Shown here one piece after another: positions 53,169 to 64,000 of a stretch of DNA of 64,000 bases. Numbering within the stretch: the stretch's first letter is position 1; each line of letters opens with the position of its first letter. A model generated the notes under the pieces. The model worked only from the letters and a program-made list of their open reading frames with translations, searched no databases and was not told where the DNA came from. The stretch covers positions 31,729,150 through 31,793,149 of the forward strand of contig NC_134026.1 in NCBI RefSeq assembly GCF_964204645.1. The letters run 5' to 3'. The position numbers and the translations under genes are program-made. Source of the stretch: Tubulanus polymorphus. Taxonomy: Eukaryota > Nemertea > Palaeonemertea > Tubulaniformes > Tubulanidae.

Positions 53169-56100
53169 CTAAGTTAAAGATAAATGCGACTGTAACCATT
53201 CTTTGGTTTCTAATGACAACTCGACCTGTTTATGAGTACCCTTACATAACCGTCTTAAATGTATGAGCCAATCAGGAATCAGTATAGCCATTCCGGCGAT
53301 CGCGAACCCCCCTCCGAAATAGAACGATACAGAATAATCCCGTGTGACGTCATACAACCAACCTACAAATATAAGATACATCGAAAAAACGCTATTAGTG
53401 AGATAGAGATTCATCGATCTGTCACCGCAGAAAAATAGCTTTATTTATTAAATCAATATGGCAACCAGGCAGTCATATATACTAACCGGCTATTGGGGCT
53501 CCGATCGTGTATCCAATACCTCCAGTAAACTGCGAATAACTGAACGCCATCTGAATAAACTCTTCACCTAATAATTCTACAAATACAACTTGTAACAAAC
53601 ATCCGTATCCCGAGAGAGTGAATCCTAGAGCCGAACAGAGAATGATCGCTTGTATGAATCCGGAACAAACAGGAGCGATAGCAATTATACCCGTTAATAA
53701 TCCACATACAACATAAATACTATAAGTATCAATCGACGGCTGATGAACCAAAATTGAGATCAAAATTCGACTGATTAAATTACAAATACCTAAAGCTGTT
53801 ATAGTGAATCTGGATTGTTGAACGGTGAGATTCATTACAGCTCGAAATCCGGCAACGATGTGAATATAAGTGACTGATACAGCCATATAAAACAGTAGAG
53901 TATGAATTAACATCATTACAAAAAATCGGTTCCGAAATAATTCCGTTTGTACAACATTTCCTAATGTTTTATCACCACAGTTACGCGGTATCATCGAGTT
54001 TATCCGTTCCTTCCGCAGCTCCCCCTGTCGCAAAGATTGCGCACTAGAAATCAATTCCGTTTCATTAATCTCAGTAGAATTGGTCGGTTCGTTTAGAAGT
54101 TTCTTCTCGCCGCGACTCGAACTGCCCCAAGTTTTATAGACGAGTGAAATTGGAACTACGTTTAAAGATAAACCTCCTAAAATGAGGACACATCCGCGCC
54201 ATCCGAACGAGTTTAATAGTGAGTTCATGATAACCGGGTAGATGAACGTACCGATACTGGTTCCTGCTGTTACTATACCGTTAGCTATAGCGCGTCTGCT
54301 CTTAAACCGAGTCACTATATACGACAATACAGGAGTCACGTGTACAGCCATACACGCGCCTGAAAATATGTAGAACATTTCATTTAAACGAATGCCCCCT
54401 AGCGGAGTTATTGTAACGAACGACCCCTAGTGATTTCATTAAAACGAGCGCCCGCCAGTAGAATTCATTGAAATGAGCGCCCCCTAACGGAGTTCATTGA
54501 AGAGAGCGCCCCCAAGTGGAATATATTAAAACGGACGCCCCCAAGTGGAATTAGTTGTTAAGAGTTATCCCTAGTGGAGTTAGTAGTTAAGTTGTATTAG
54601 GAGCGCCCCCTAGTGAAATGAATAGATAATTACCGGCTAGAACCCAGAAGACCAGGATGACGTAGATGTTGGGAGCCAATGAAGATGCAGCGATAGACAA
54701 ACCACAGGTTAAACTCGATATAACAGCGACAAGTCGGAGACCAAACCTCCTCACCAGCATACTGGCTACAGGAGCTGTAAAAACACATCAATCACCAATC
54801 AGAGACCTGTAGTACCCCCGAACATCCACGTGTAGTACCCCCGAACATCCACGTGTAGTACCCCCGAACATCCACGTGTAGTACCCCCGAACATCCACGT
54901 GTAGTACCCCCGAACATCCACGTGTAATACCCCCGAACATCCACGTGTAGTACCCCCGAACATCCACGTGTAGTACCCCCGAACATCCACGTGTAGTACC
55001 CCCGAACATCCACGTGTAGTACCCCCGAACATCCACGTGTAGTACCCCCGAACATCCACGTGTAGTACCCCCGAACATCCACGTGTAGTACCCCCGAACA
55101 TCCACGTGTAGTACCCCCGAACATCCACGTGTAGTACCCCCGAACATCCACGTGTAGTACCCCCGAACTTCCACGTGTAGTACCCCCGAACATCCACGTG
55201 TAGTACCCCCGAACATCCACGTGTAGGACCCCCGAACATCCACGTGTAGTACCCCCGAACATCCACGTGTAGTACCCCCCGAACATCCACGTGTAGTACC
55301 CCCCGAACATCCACGTGTAGTACCCCCGAACATCCACGTGTAGTACCCCCGAACATCCACGTGTAGTACCCCCGAACACCCACGTGTAGTACCCCCGAAC
55401 ATCCACGTGTAGTACCCCCCGAACATCCACGTGTAGTACCCCCGAACACCCACGTGTAGTACCCCCGAACATCCACGTGTAGTACCCCCGAACACCCACG
55501 TGTAGGACCCCCGAACATCCACGTGTAGGACCCCTATCACTTGTCCTGAAAACAGTGACTCACTGAAATCCTTATAACCTATTTCAACACATATATATGT
55601 ATATACTAAAAGGCAAATATAAATCCTTATTGATTGTGTAAGCCATATTACTTTTTAGCGGTACTCATGTACAGTCAAACAAACCCTCTATCAGCCAGAC
55701 GGAAAAAATGGTTTTATTTTATTGTATTATCTTGTTTCTATAGGTCCATTACATGCAATATAAATATGTATTTGCAATAGACTGAACCTATTCAATTCCT
55801 TTCCCTATTTTATATTTACAAAAGACAATAAAACCTACAAACACTACCACGGGTAGTCCGCGCTTTTATTTCTATAGCTTTTATTTGATTGTTTTGTTCA
55901 CCCCCTCGCCCCCCTCGCCCCCCCTTGCCCCCCTCCTCCCACCGGGTGTCAAGCTATGTTAGATAACATCCACTTAGTTTACGTATATATGTTGTAAACA
56001 TAAAAGTGAATGTTTTAATTATTCCTGTCTTGGAAATATCAAACGAGAAATTGATGAAACCCCCTCCTCCCCCTTCCCACCTCCCCTTCCCACCTCATTC

Positions 56101-56425
56101 GATATACCCACATCCAAACGAGACATTATTGCCATTATTGCTTATCTTGAATACCGTTAAGATGACGTTACCATGGCAACTGAACTGGTAAATGAAAGGG
56201 ATGTGGTGAGAGTATTGACTTACAGAAACATAAAGCGACCCCAACAACAGCGGTACCAATCCAAGACGTTAAACCTCCGCCTTTACCGAAATAATCCATC
56301 CATTCAGCGATCAGAATTCCGCTATTATAACATAATCCGTATAGAAATAACATATCTAAACCAGCGGCCAGTATCAGTGCTACAGATTCGAGTGGACCCG
56401 GTTCCACAGTGGACGACTCATCCAT
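53169..56425 (-). CDS. Monocarboxylate transporter-like MFS protein (SLC16 family), 4 exons
   Basis: MFS transporter of the plasma membrane, expected to move monocarboxylates or related organic anions with H+; substrate not predictable. Exons 5' to 3': 56224-56425, 54634-54774, 53487-54359, 53169-53362; 469 aa. The pattern is 12-helix MFS. Exon 1 holds the first helix (VALILAAGLDMLFLYGLCYN) and the start of the second. Exon 2 has the loop PVASMLVRRFGLR before the third helix. Exon 3 has FKSRRAIANGIVTAGTSIG (family-typical R-x-x-A-x-G) and a long hydrophilic loop (about residues 195-250) between the halves. The last exon supplies WLYDVTRDYSVSFYFGG, also typical of SLC16. The usual DGGWGW signature of helix 1 is absent, so this is a divergent, orphan-type member. 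Confidence 0.88.
54391..54615. promoter_or_regulatory. Array of eight CTCF-like cores in transporter intron 2
   Basis: Cores of the form gcgccccctagtgga (reverse of the CTCF-type CCACTAGGGGGCGC) recur about every 27-34 bp at 54394, 54421, 54449, 54477, 54507, 54534, 54568 and 54602. They fill the 274-bp intron. The cores are better conserved than the spacers. Binding is inferred from the motif only. Confidence 0.5.
54805..55535. repeat. Minisatellite, 23-bp unit (transporter intron 1)
   Basis: About thirty-two copies of cgaacatccacgtgtagtac plus ccc. Long minus-strand frames here are artefacts. Confidence 0.96.
55540..56223. other. Rest of transporter intron 1
   Basis: AT-rich sequence with C-rich runs (55900-55945, 56060-56095). 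No exon recognised. Confidence 0.5.
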
Positions 56426-56800
56426 TGTCTGTCTGTCTGTCTGTCTGTCCGTCCGTCCGTCCGTCTGTCTGTCTGTGTGCGCTGTCAGTGGCTGTCTAAC
56501 TGACTGGTGCGTGCGTGTGTGGTACGTAGTGCGTTGTGCGTGGTGCGTGGTGCACGGTGCCGTACCATCAATTCTATATCTCTCTCTCTCAAAAAATCGA
56601 TTTCCTCTGCTCTCTTCTATTCAATTAGCTCTTTCCGTCTCTCCCTCTCTCTCCCTCTCTCCCTCTCTCTCTCCCTCTCCCTCTCTCTCCCTCTCTCCCT
56701 CTTCTCTCTCCCTCTCTCTCCCTCTCTCCCTCTCTCTCCCTCTCTCCCTCTCTCCCTCTCTCTCTGTGATATTTGAATACCTGGACCCCGCCGCGTAGCA
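56426..56800. repeat. (GTCT)n, GTGCGTGGT-type and CT-rich low-complexity tract
   Basis: Simple repeats starting directly upstream of the transporter ATG: gtctgtctgtcc (56428-56478), gtgcgtggtgc units (56510-56560) and ctccctctctc (56635-56765). They occupy the presumed 5' UTR/promoter. Confidence 0.85.
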
Positions 56801-57970
56801 GTTGCTCACAAGTTGGTTACAGTTGAACCAGTTGTACAGTTACAATACACGATGTCAACTATTCAACCACTGGTCAACTATTCAAACCACTGGTCAACTA
56901 TTCAACCACTGGTCAACTATTCAAACCACTGTTCACTGGTCAAGTTGACAACTCTTCCCGACTTTAGAGCAACTGCAGCCCCTGAACCGTTCACTAGCGG
57001 AACATCGTTACGAATCTTTCGGGCTAAAGTGATTAACGGGTCTCGTATAATTGAAATGTTGATTGATATCGAGATTCGATATGTGGTACTGGTTTCCCAC
57101 TTGGTAGTGCCGTCTTTGGAATGTTTTACCATCAAAACTGAACATAACAAAATATTACTAACTTAGCACCGCGGCGAGGGGTTCAGTAGACACTGTCTGT
57201 GGGGGGGCGTAGTTAGGGGGGTATATCAGTAGACACTGTCTGTGGGGGGGGGGGGCCTATATCAGTAGTTGCGCGGAAACCGATGCAAACAAATCCACTC
57301 AGACAGAAATTAAAACAACACAAATTGAGCTGGTGACGTCACATGATGCTGTATTGATTTGAAGCATTATAAAATATTTCTCTTTTTTAAATAGCACAAT
57401 CTAGTAATAGATAATAGAGAGTAATAGGAATGTAATTAAACAATTAGCAGTTATATACCATGGTTTAAAATCACCATTCATAGCGTTATCTAATCCTGAA
57501 CCATGGTTCTAGTACCGCATACAGTAGATTAAACCATGGTTGTGCACAAGGAACGACTAACCAGCAGTCGTAAGACTCAGCAATTTAGTTTTTAACCATA
57601 ATTCTTACATTTATCACTTATTTTGTTACAAACGTTTAATAAAATAAAAACAACAATAAAAACAACAACGATAATAATAATAATTATATTTAATAGTGTT
57701 TATAATGATAATTATAATTATAATTAATAAAGTAACAATGATAATAATAATGATGTTAATATTACAACATTTTTTACAACAATTGATCATATGGAAGGTA
57801 TATATATCACATTATTATAATTATCACTTGACAATATCGATTTCATAACGGATTAAAACATTGATTATTTCAGCTATTTGTTTGTAATCACTACATAAAT
57901 ATAATAAATTGATTATAGGAGGCAGCACTATCGGTTTAAAACCCGTGTAAATTCTACAGCAGTTTTTACA
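56801..57970. other. Intergenic between transporter and PLCE1
   Basis: Holds a short repeat (56857-56935, actattcaaccactggtca), G runs (57195-57260) and AT-rich simple sequence (57640-57750). A frame around 56920-57160 is open on both strands and has no recognised similarity, so it is not called. Confidence 0.5.
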
Positions 57971-60900
57971 CTAAATACGTAGTTTGTGCTTAAGTCGTTT
58001 TAATCGTCCGGGTTTGGGCGAGTCAGCGCCCTCTGGTGTGTCCGCTGAGAACAATATCTGATCGTCACTATCAGTAGTAGCTGCGGTAAGTGAGCTCGTG
58101 GGACTGATATCAAAAGATTGATATTTTACTGCCGTTGTTTGCAATTCTAGAAATATATAATAACAATTTCCTTCTCAGTAAAAATTCAGCTTATTAATTT
58201 CCAGATAAGGGTATTGTTTATGAGTTATTCCCATATAAGGGTATTGTTTATGAGTTATTCCCATATAAGGCTATTGTCTGAGTTATTCCCATATAAGGGT
58301 ATTGTCTATGAGTTATTCCCATATAAGGGTATTGTTTATGAGTTATTCCCATATAAGGCTATTGTCTGAGTTATTCCCATATAAGGCTATTGTCTATGAG
58401 TTATTCCCATATAAGGGTATTGTCTATGAGTTATTCCCATATAAGGGTATTGTCTATGAGTTATTCCCATATAAGGGTATTGTCTATGAGTTATTCCCAT
58501 ATAAGGCTATTGTCTATGAGTTATTCCCATATAAGGGTATTGTCTATGAGTTATTCCCATATAAGGGTATTGTCTATGAGTTATTCCCATATAAGGGTAT
58601 TGTCTATGAGTTATTCCCATATAAGGGTATTGTTTATGAGTTATTCCCATATAAGGGTATTGTCTATGAGTTATTCCCATATAAGGGTAATGTTTATGAG
58701 TTATTCCCATATAAGGGTATTGTCTATGAGTTATCCTCATATAAGGCTATTGTCTATGAGTTATTCCCATATAAGGGTATTGTCTATGAGTTATTCCCAT
58801 ATAAGGGTATTGTCTATGAGTTATTCCCAGATAAGGGTATTGTCTATGAGTTATTCCCATATAAGGGTATTGTCTATGAGTTATTCCCATATAAGGGTAT
58901 TGTCTATGAGTTATTCCCATATAAGGGTATTGTTTATGAGTTATTCCCATATAAGGGTATTGTCTATGAGTTATTCCCATATAAGGGTATTGTTTATGAG
59001 TTATTCCCATATAAGGGTATTGTCTATGAGTTATTCCCATATAAGGGTATTGTTTATGAGTTATTCCCATATAAGGGTATTGTCTATGAGTTATTCCCAT
59101 ATAAGGCTATTGTCTATGAGTTATTCCCATATAAGGGTATTGTCTATGAGTTATTCCCATATAAGGGTATTGTTTATGAGTTATTCCCATATAAGGGTAT
59201 TGTCTATGAGTTATTCCCATATAAGGGTATTGTCTATGAGTTATTTCCATATAAGGGTATCGTCTGCTATACCTGTTTTTTCTTCATCCTCGCTCAATGA
59301 TTTCGTTTTTCCTACTAATGATTTCACACGAATTACTTTCTCCAGTTTTTCTCGGAATGAATGGTCACTAGCCCCAGCACCAGCCCCAGCACCAGCACCA
59401 GCACCAGCACCACCAGTACCTGCAGCAGTACCACCAGCAGTAGCTGACGATTTCTGAGATCCAGGTCGAGTTTTTCTCCGCTGAAATACGAGAAATTCGT
59501 GAGATTATATTGTACTGTTTGTGGCAAGTGAGGAAACGCTAGGTGCGCTAGTAGTCACACGCTATATGTTATATATCTAAATACACCTTAAATAAGCGAT
59601 ATTTCGGTTTCAAGTTTTAACTGATGTAAGAGGACGCCACCTAGTGACAGAGGGAGTAATTACGCCACCTGGTGGCTGGTTGTATGTAATAAATACCAGT
59701 AATGAAGGTGATCGCTCTAATAGTATAAATTTGCCAGTAGTTTTCCAGTTACATTGAGCCTGATAAACATTCTCATCTTCTGCAAGAATTCGACGTTCAG
59801 TTTTACCGGAATTCCGTCTTTTTGACGTACCACCCGGACTTTCTACATACGAGGTAGAAACTAGTTCCTCGACTAATGTATACTTGCGCGGGTCGTTTGG
59901 TCGCCTCGCTTTCAACATCGCCTTCAATCAATAAAACAAAACACGTGATCAAACAATTGTTGTGATGAACCACGGGGTCTGTTGATACATTCACCTCTCT
60001 AGGTCACCGGGGACTAGCAGCAGGTGAAGGGGTGGAGGGGGAGGGGAGTCGGGAGGGAGGGGGGGTGTTACCTGTGTGATGATATCCTCAGCCGTACTAG
60101 ACGCAGGTGCTTTAAATATAGTATACGGTTGATCAGGAGACACGTTATAAACACAAACCAGAAACATCTGATCGCCGTCACCGTCCCAGGCCGTACTATC
60201 CGAACGGATATCTTTATTTCTGATGTGTTCTTGTGTTAGAATCGTCGTCATCCAAGCTCGACTACTCGGATCCTGTAAGTGGCAATAAAACGAGCGTCAA
60301 ATCATTACAAACATGAACAGAATCTCAGGAATCAGTTGCTGAAAAGTTGGTTAAAGATAAGTTCCGCTGGATAAATACCCCGTAACCCTAGTAACAATGA
60401 ACTTTTAATTATCACTATGTCAACTGGTTAACTGTAACCAACTTTTCAGCAACTGCAGCGCCCCCTGGAGTTTCACTGTATAACACGTGCTTACATCAGC
60501 TTTCTGTTTCATTATAAATCTACCGCTTCCCTGCCATTTATCCTGAGCCTGTAAAACTTTCTCCGATGGAGCTAAAAGCCTCTGAGTCGTTTTATCGAGA
60601 TCTTTCTTTTCCCAACCTCCGTGAACCTCTTCCACGAACACATAATCATCAGGTTTATCTTCGGTTCTTCCAACTTTATTCAACGTCTAAAATAATAAAA
60701 AAAGGTTCATTGCGACCTCCTATCAAGAAGTAGAGAGGTGAAAAAAGGAGGGATATTTGAATGACCTGTTGTATGGCCTCCATCACAGTCGTATCCTGGG
60801 TTACTTTCAATATGGCCGATTCTTCGTAACCGTGAGTTCCATAAATTCCGTGAAAAACTGTGATAAAAAACGTTCGTCGCTTCGGTTTCATCGTTAAAAA

Positions 60901-63900
60901 TGGCGTCATCTAAAATAACAATCCGCAAGAATTACAAAAGTTCAAGGAGTCGCCACACGTGACTGGTCACCACACTGACCAGACAAATTTCCAAACGACA
61001 ACATTCGCTCCTGGTCTATGGTCTAGTGGTTAGTATGCCTGGCTGGCAAGCTTGAGGTCGCTGGTTCGAGTCCAGTTATGGTCAATCTAGGGTTAGGGTT
61101 ATGGGGCACCTAGGGTTAGGGTTACGGGCATCTAGGGTTAGGGTTATGGGGCACCTAGGATGAACAGTAGCCCAGCTATACGCTGCTGTTTTGGTGGAAT
61201 TTCTGGCCCGGAGACCCCTCTACAAACAATTATTTTTTGAAATACGTAAGGGGCCGGGAGAGCTGTGGTTAGGGATGAATTTATTTACTCGATTCTCCCG
61301 ACTGCAGGTGTCTGTAATCAGGCAGGTGCCCGCTGGAAGCATTGATAATCATCATTTTGAAATTTAGAAATACGAGAGAAATTCTAGACTTTATTAAAAC
61401 CAGTTTTCAGTTTATTCAATCTCAATAATAGTGACGCTAATTTTGGGAAGTTGTCCGTGGACTGGACCCGTCCGTGTTTTAGTTAGTTAGTTACCTCTTT
61501 CCCTTCTAATTTACTGAGATCGTATTTAATTTTCGCGAGTATCGACTTCCGTTTAGGATCGTCATCCGGGGATGTTGTATGTACGATCTCTTCCTCCCAG
61601 TGAGTGTACACAAACAGTGTCGACACTTCTAACGGGTTATTACTGATCGATCGTAACCTCACGTGACGGTAACCTAGCAACGACAACAACAACAATCGAA
61701 ACAGTTACAATACGGCGTCGTCTTCAACCAATCGAAAAGTCGTTTTTTTTAATTTTGAATTTACCCGGTCTCAAACAACGTAACGGTATCGTACGCTGCC
61801 CGGTCACGTGATTACTGCCGACGTCAAATACGGTCAGACGTAAAAACGCTAATTCTTGAAATAAAACCTACAACAGTAGAATTCGTTAGCGTATGAATAT
61901 GAGTAGTGAGTCAGGGCTAGCGGAGGGATATGTATTTACCTGGAATGTGAATGTATCTCTCCAGATAGGATTCACCGCATTTCTAGATATTACTTTAGTT
62001 TTGTGTTTGGCGCAATCTACAGGTATCCCAGTAACCTCTAGTTCTACTACTGGACTTCCGGTATGGTTACCCTGACACACGTACTGTCCTGATATCACTT
62101 GTATGGTCAAGGTCACCGCGTGCAAACCGTCAAACTCTTTCTCCCACGGGTTGAATCGATTATACATCACGTGGTTCCGGTCCCACATGACACGTGGTTT
62201 CAAAACGTATCCGCTACTTGCGTTCTGTTCAAACATGGCCGAGTTGATTTGTATCGCGGCACCTGATGAGAAATATCAAACAAACATCTCAAAAATCTCA
62301 ACCTATTATCAACAAATCTCATCATCAGCACTTTTAATCTCACCTTCAGTTTGATAATTTAAGGCGACCATTTGAATTCCGAAAGCCCAAAATATAACAG
62401 GGTTGAAATTGGACGAGTCTATTCTCATACCAGCAGGGTAGGTACGCATTAGCTGTTTAGCGGTGTGGCTGCAATTAATTAATGGAAATATTCAGAAAAT
62501 CGTTTAATCACTATAATGACGTCATCATTCAATCTTACCCGATGACACCTATCGGCTGTCGTCTGCATAACTGTTTGGCTTTATTCTCATTCAGAGATGA
62601 CACGTGATAACACACGGGTAAGTCGTCTAACCGCGGAGGTGAAGGTCGTTGAATTTGAATTAACTGTAACGGAAGTTCCGTTTTTTCCATTGCTGGAACA
62701 AAATATCCATCAATAAATACATCGCCCGTTAAATAATCAATAATATTAACTATATTTGAATTCGTGATACAGGGGTAGGTGTACACTTACACGGTATATT
62801 GTGGGGTGAACCAGGGGGAGGTGTTTGCAATAAACTCTTTCTAATTGTTCCTTTCTTCTGTTTCATCGTCAATGTCGGATATGACATCACTCCGATCGAT
62901 AAACCTGAAACACACACACATATATATTAGCGGTAGTACTAGAGCGAGTAGATTCGAGCCCGGGGCCACCTGTCTGAGACTGACCTCTGAATTTCACAGC
63001 CTGTGTATAGACGACTAAGTCTGACAACTCTTTCGCAATTTGGCTCGTTTTTTTCTGTTTATTTTTAGGATGCGATTTTTCTTTTCCCAAAAGAAATTCA
63101 TCGAATTGCCAATCAGAATCGAACTGACCCTTCGACGGACGAGCACCTGTACCACCACCACCAGCGCCACCTAATGCGTGAATTTGAAACGAATTGTTAC
63201 GTGATCTACAAATAGAAAATCAAATAATTGAAAATCACGTTTTATCGGTAGGTGGAGCTGCATCTAATAGAGATAGACAGAGACCTCTGTGACGGGAAGT
63301 CTGATGACGTCACTCCTAATGATATAGGTTTACTGCGAGGGGGTGTTTCGTCATGTGACTGCGGAGAACTGCATTCTGATTGGTCGTCATCTTGTTGTCT
63401 TCTCGATGACGTCATCACCGGTAGGTCTTTCACTGTAGAAAATAATCAAATACTCAACAAATAGCAAAATATCATCGAAACATCAATATCGATATATACG
63501 AGATATATCGTTATCGCCGCTCATTACAGGATATATTAATAACAATATCGTTAAAACGAGATATATCAATCTCAATCTGAAATACTATTATTGATATATC
63601 ATACCGTCTGTGACGTCATCTTCATCTTCGTCATCATCTTCATCCTCATCTTCATCGATTAAACTATTCGTTCTCAAATGATTCTGGATTAAAGATAATC
63701 CGGCGGGATTAGCGATGGATTAAACTGGTAGATTAAGAGATAGGATTATGTGTATATTTACCCTGTGTTTGAGAAGAGCTTTAGAAACATCAGTTCGAAC
63801 TTTTTTATTTTTGATAAGTATTTTATATTTCAGTGAGTTCGGTGAAGGAAGTTGAGGCTCGGAATCAAAGTCGGATTCAAACAGGAAATCCGTCACTAAT

Positions 63901-63917
63901 TTATCACCAAACACGCT
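57971..63917 (-). CDS. PLCE1: Phospholipase C epsilon, 3' half (end of X domain, Y, C2, two RA domains), 5' partial
   Basis: Hydrolyses PIP2 to IP3 and diacylglycerol under control of Ras/Rap GTPases and Rho. Exons 5' to 3': 63762-63917, 63605-63683, 63285-63432, 62985-63205, 62791-62904, 62539-62692, 62344-62468, 61940-62262, 61765-61867, 61495-61673, 60766-60909, 60495-60686, 60072-60272, 59697-59921, 59273-59480, 57971-58146; 915 codons, all in phase. In order: X-domain end ([21 protein letters not shown]); acidic Asp/Glu X-Y linker; Y domain ([57 protein letters not shown]); C2 domain ([36 protein letters not shown]); RA1 (from about residue 535); RA2 (from about 646, [16 protein letters not shown] as in family RA2); then a Gly/Ala repeat and a basic C-terminus. 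Tandem RA domains identify epsilon. The catalytic part of X and the N-terminal CDC25 domain lie beyond the right edge. Confidence 0.95.
58215..59262. repeat. Minisatellite, 30-bp unit (last PLCE1 intron)
   Basis: About thirty-five copies containing gagttattcccatataaggg. On the gene strand the array starts about 10 bp after the donor of the exon at 59273-59480. Open frames on both strands result from the 30-bp period. Confidence 0.97.
60000..60068. repeat. G-rich tract next to PLCE1 donor
   Basis: Irregular gggagg/ggtggaggggg run within 10 bp of the donor of the exon at 60072-60272. Confidence 0.7.
61010..61155 (+). mobile_element. tRNA-derived SINE-like element followed by TTAGGG-like units
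   Basis: Inside a PLCE1 intron, an A-box-like tggtctagtggttagtatg and a B-box ggttcgagtcc have tRNA spacing (61015-61075), but acceptor-stem pairing is poor. They are followed by ctagggttagggtta units (61087-61150). Both this copy and the one at 2820-3035 pair a tRNA-like head with telomere-like units. Confidence 0.6.
61156..61494. other. Rest of PLCE1 intron 10
   Basis: No exon or tandem repeat recognised between the SINE-like element and the exon at 61495-61673. Confidence 0.5.
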
Positions 63918-64000
63918 CTAATTACAGAAATAAAAAAACATGTCAATTAATTCATAAACCGATGATATTTCCGTGGAATTTAAAACCGATTTATAGCGAA
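63918..64000. other. PLCE1 intron at right edge
   Basis: AT-rich intron sequence upstream of the first PLCE1 exon seen. No further exon before the window ends. Confidence 0.6.

Noticed and set aside
54788-55540. Three 235-250-codon minus frames with repeated TTRGCSGV-type peptides
   Set aside because: A 23-bp array read in all three frames; it lies inside a transporter intron.
56813-57166. Open frames on both strands (117 and 77 codons) between the transporter and PLCE1
   Set aside because: The plus frame begins in a tandem repeat, and neither frame shows a family match or splice signals.
58302-59457. Two 330-355-codon frames with [10 protein letters not shown]-type repeats
   Set aside because: 30-bp minisatellite in a PLCE1 intron on the opposite strand.
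61015-61082. Functional tRNA gene
   Set aside because: A and B boxes are present, but the acceptor stem does not pair; a SINE head fits better. Same judgement for 2960-3030 on the minus strand.

Overview
The window is nuclear DNA from an animal, most likely a marine invertebrate; the sequence does not allow a narrower placement. Genes are split into many small exons with GT-AG introns, several have AATAAA signals, and the proteins are standard animal signalling families. The most unusual general property is the density of minisatellites: almost every intron longer than about 300 bp, and most intergenic DNA, is an array of units of about 11-54 bp. Nearly all long open frames in the window are artefacts of these arrays.

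Layout. (1) 710-26139, plus strand: furry (FRY), 50 exons, about 2,828 codons, 5' end outside the window. (2) 26180-30060: a repeat island with tRNA B-box-like units, two copies of a 178-bp palindromic element, and a 2,720-bp very AT-rich insertion with three small ORFs inside the second copy. (3) 31237-36961, minus: a Ca2+/calmodulin-dependent protein kinase kinase (CaMKK) in 16 exons, with two further phase-compatible exons (40469-40574, 43881-43920) that look like a distal alternative 5' end. (4) 37-47.6 kb: almost only satellites. (5) 47684-50320, plus: CCM2 (malcavernin), 10 exons. (6) 50659-52058, minus, convergent: ITGB1BP1/ICAP-1, 5 exons. (7) 53169-56425, minus: an SLC16-type monocarboxylate transporter, 4 exons. 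(8) 57971-63917, minus: the 3' half of PLCE1 (phospholipase C epsilon), 16 exons, continuing past the right edge.

Gene logic. FRY (NDR-kinase scaffold), CaMKK and PLCE1 (Ras/Rap-gated PLC) are unlinked signalling genes. CCM2 and ICAP-1 are different: both proteins are known direct partners of KRIT1/CCM1, and here they lie tail to tail 338 bp apart.

Most interesting observations. (a) Four exon starts (three in FRY, one in CCM2) have been copied into tandem arrays that contain the splice acceptor plus the first codons of the exon. In the largest, at FRY exon 21, the unit is 42 bp, stays in the exon's frame, and the upstream copies have lost the acceptor AG. (b) The AT-rich insertion has a 3-bp target duplication and a matching empty site about 490 bp away. 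Two of its three ORFs stop with TAA in the middle of what looks like a zinc finger. (c) A 274-bp transporter intron is almost entirely an array of CTCF-like cores. Exon limits were placed by hand from splice sites, reading phase and remembered family sequences; phases are consistent across all genes, but no alignment was run.
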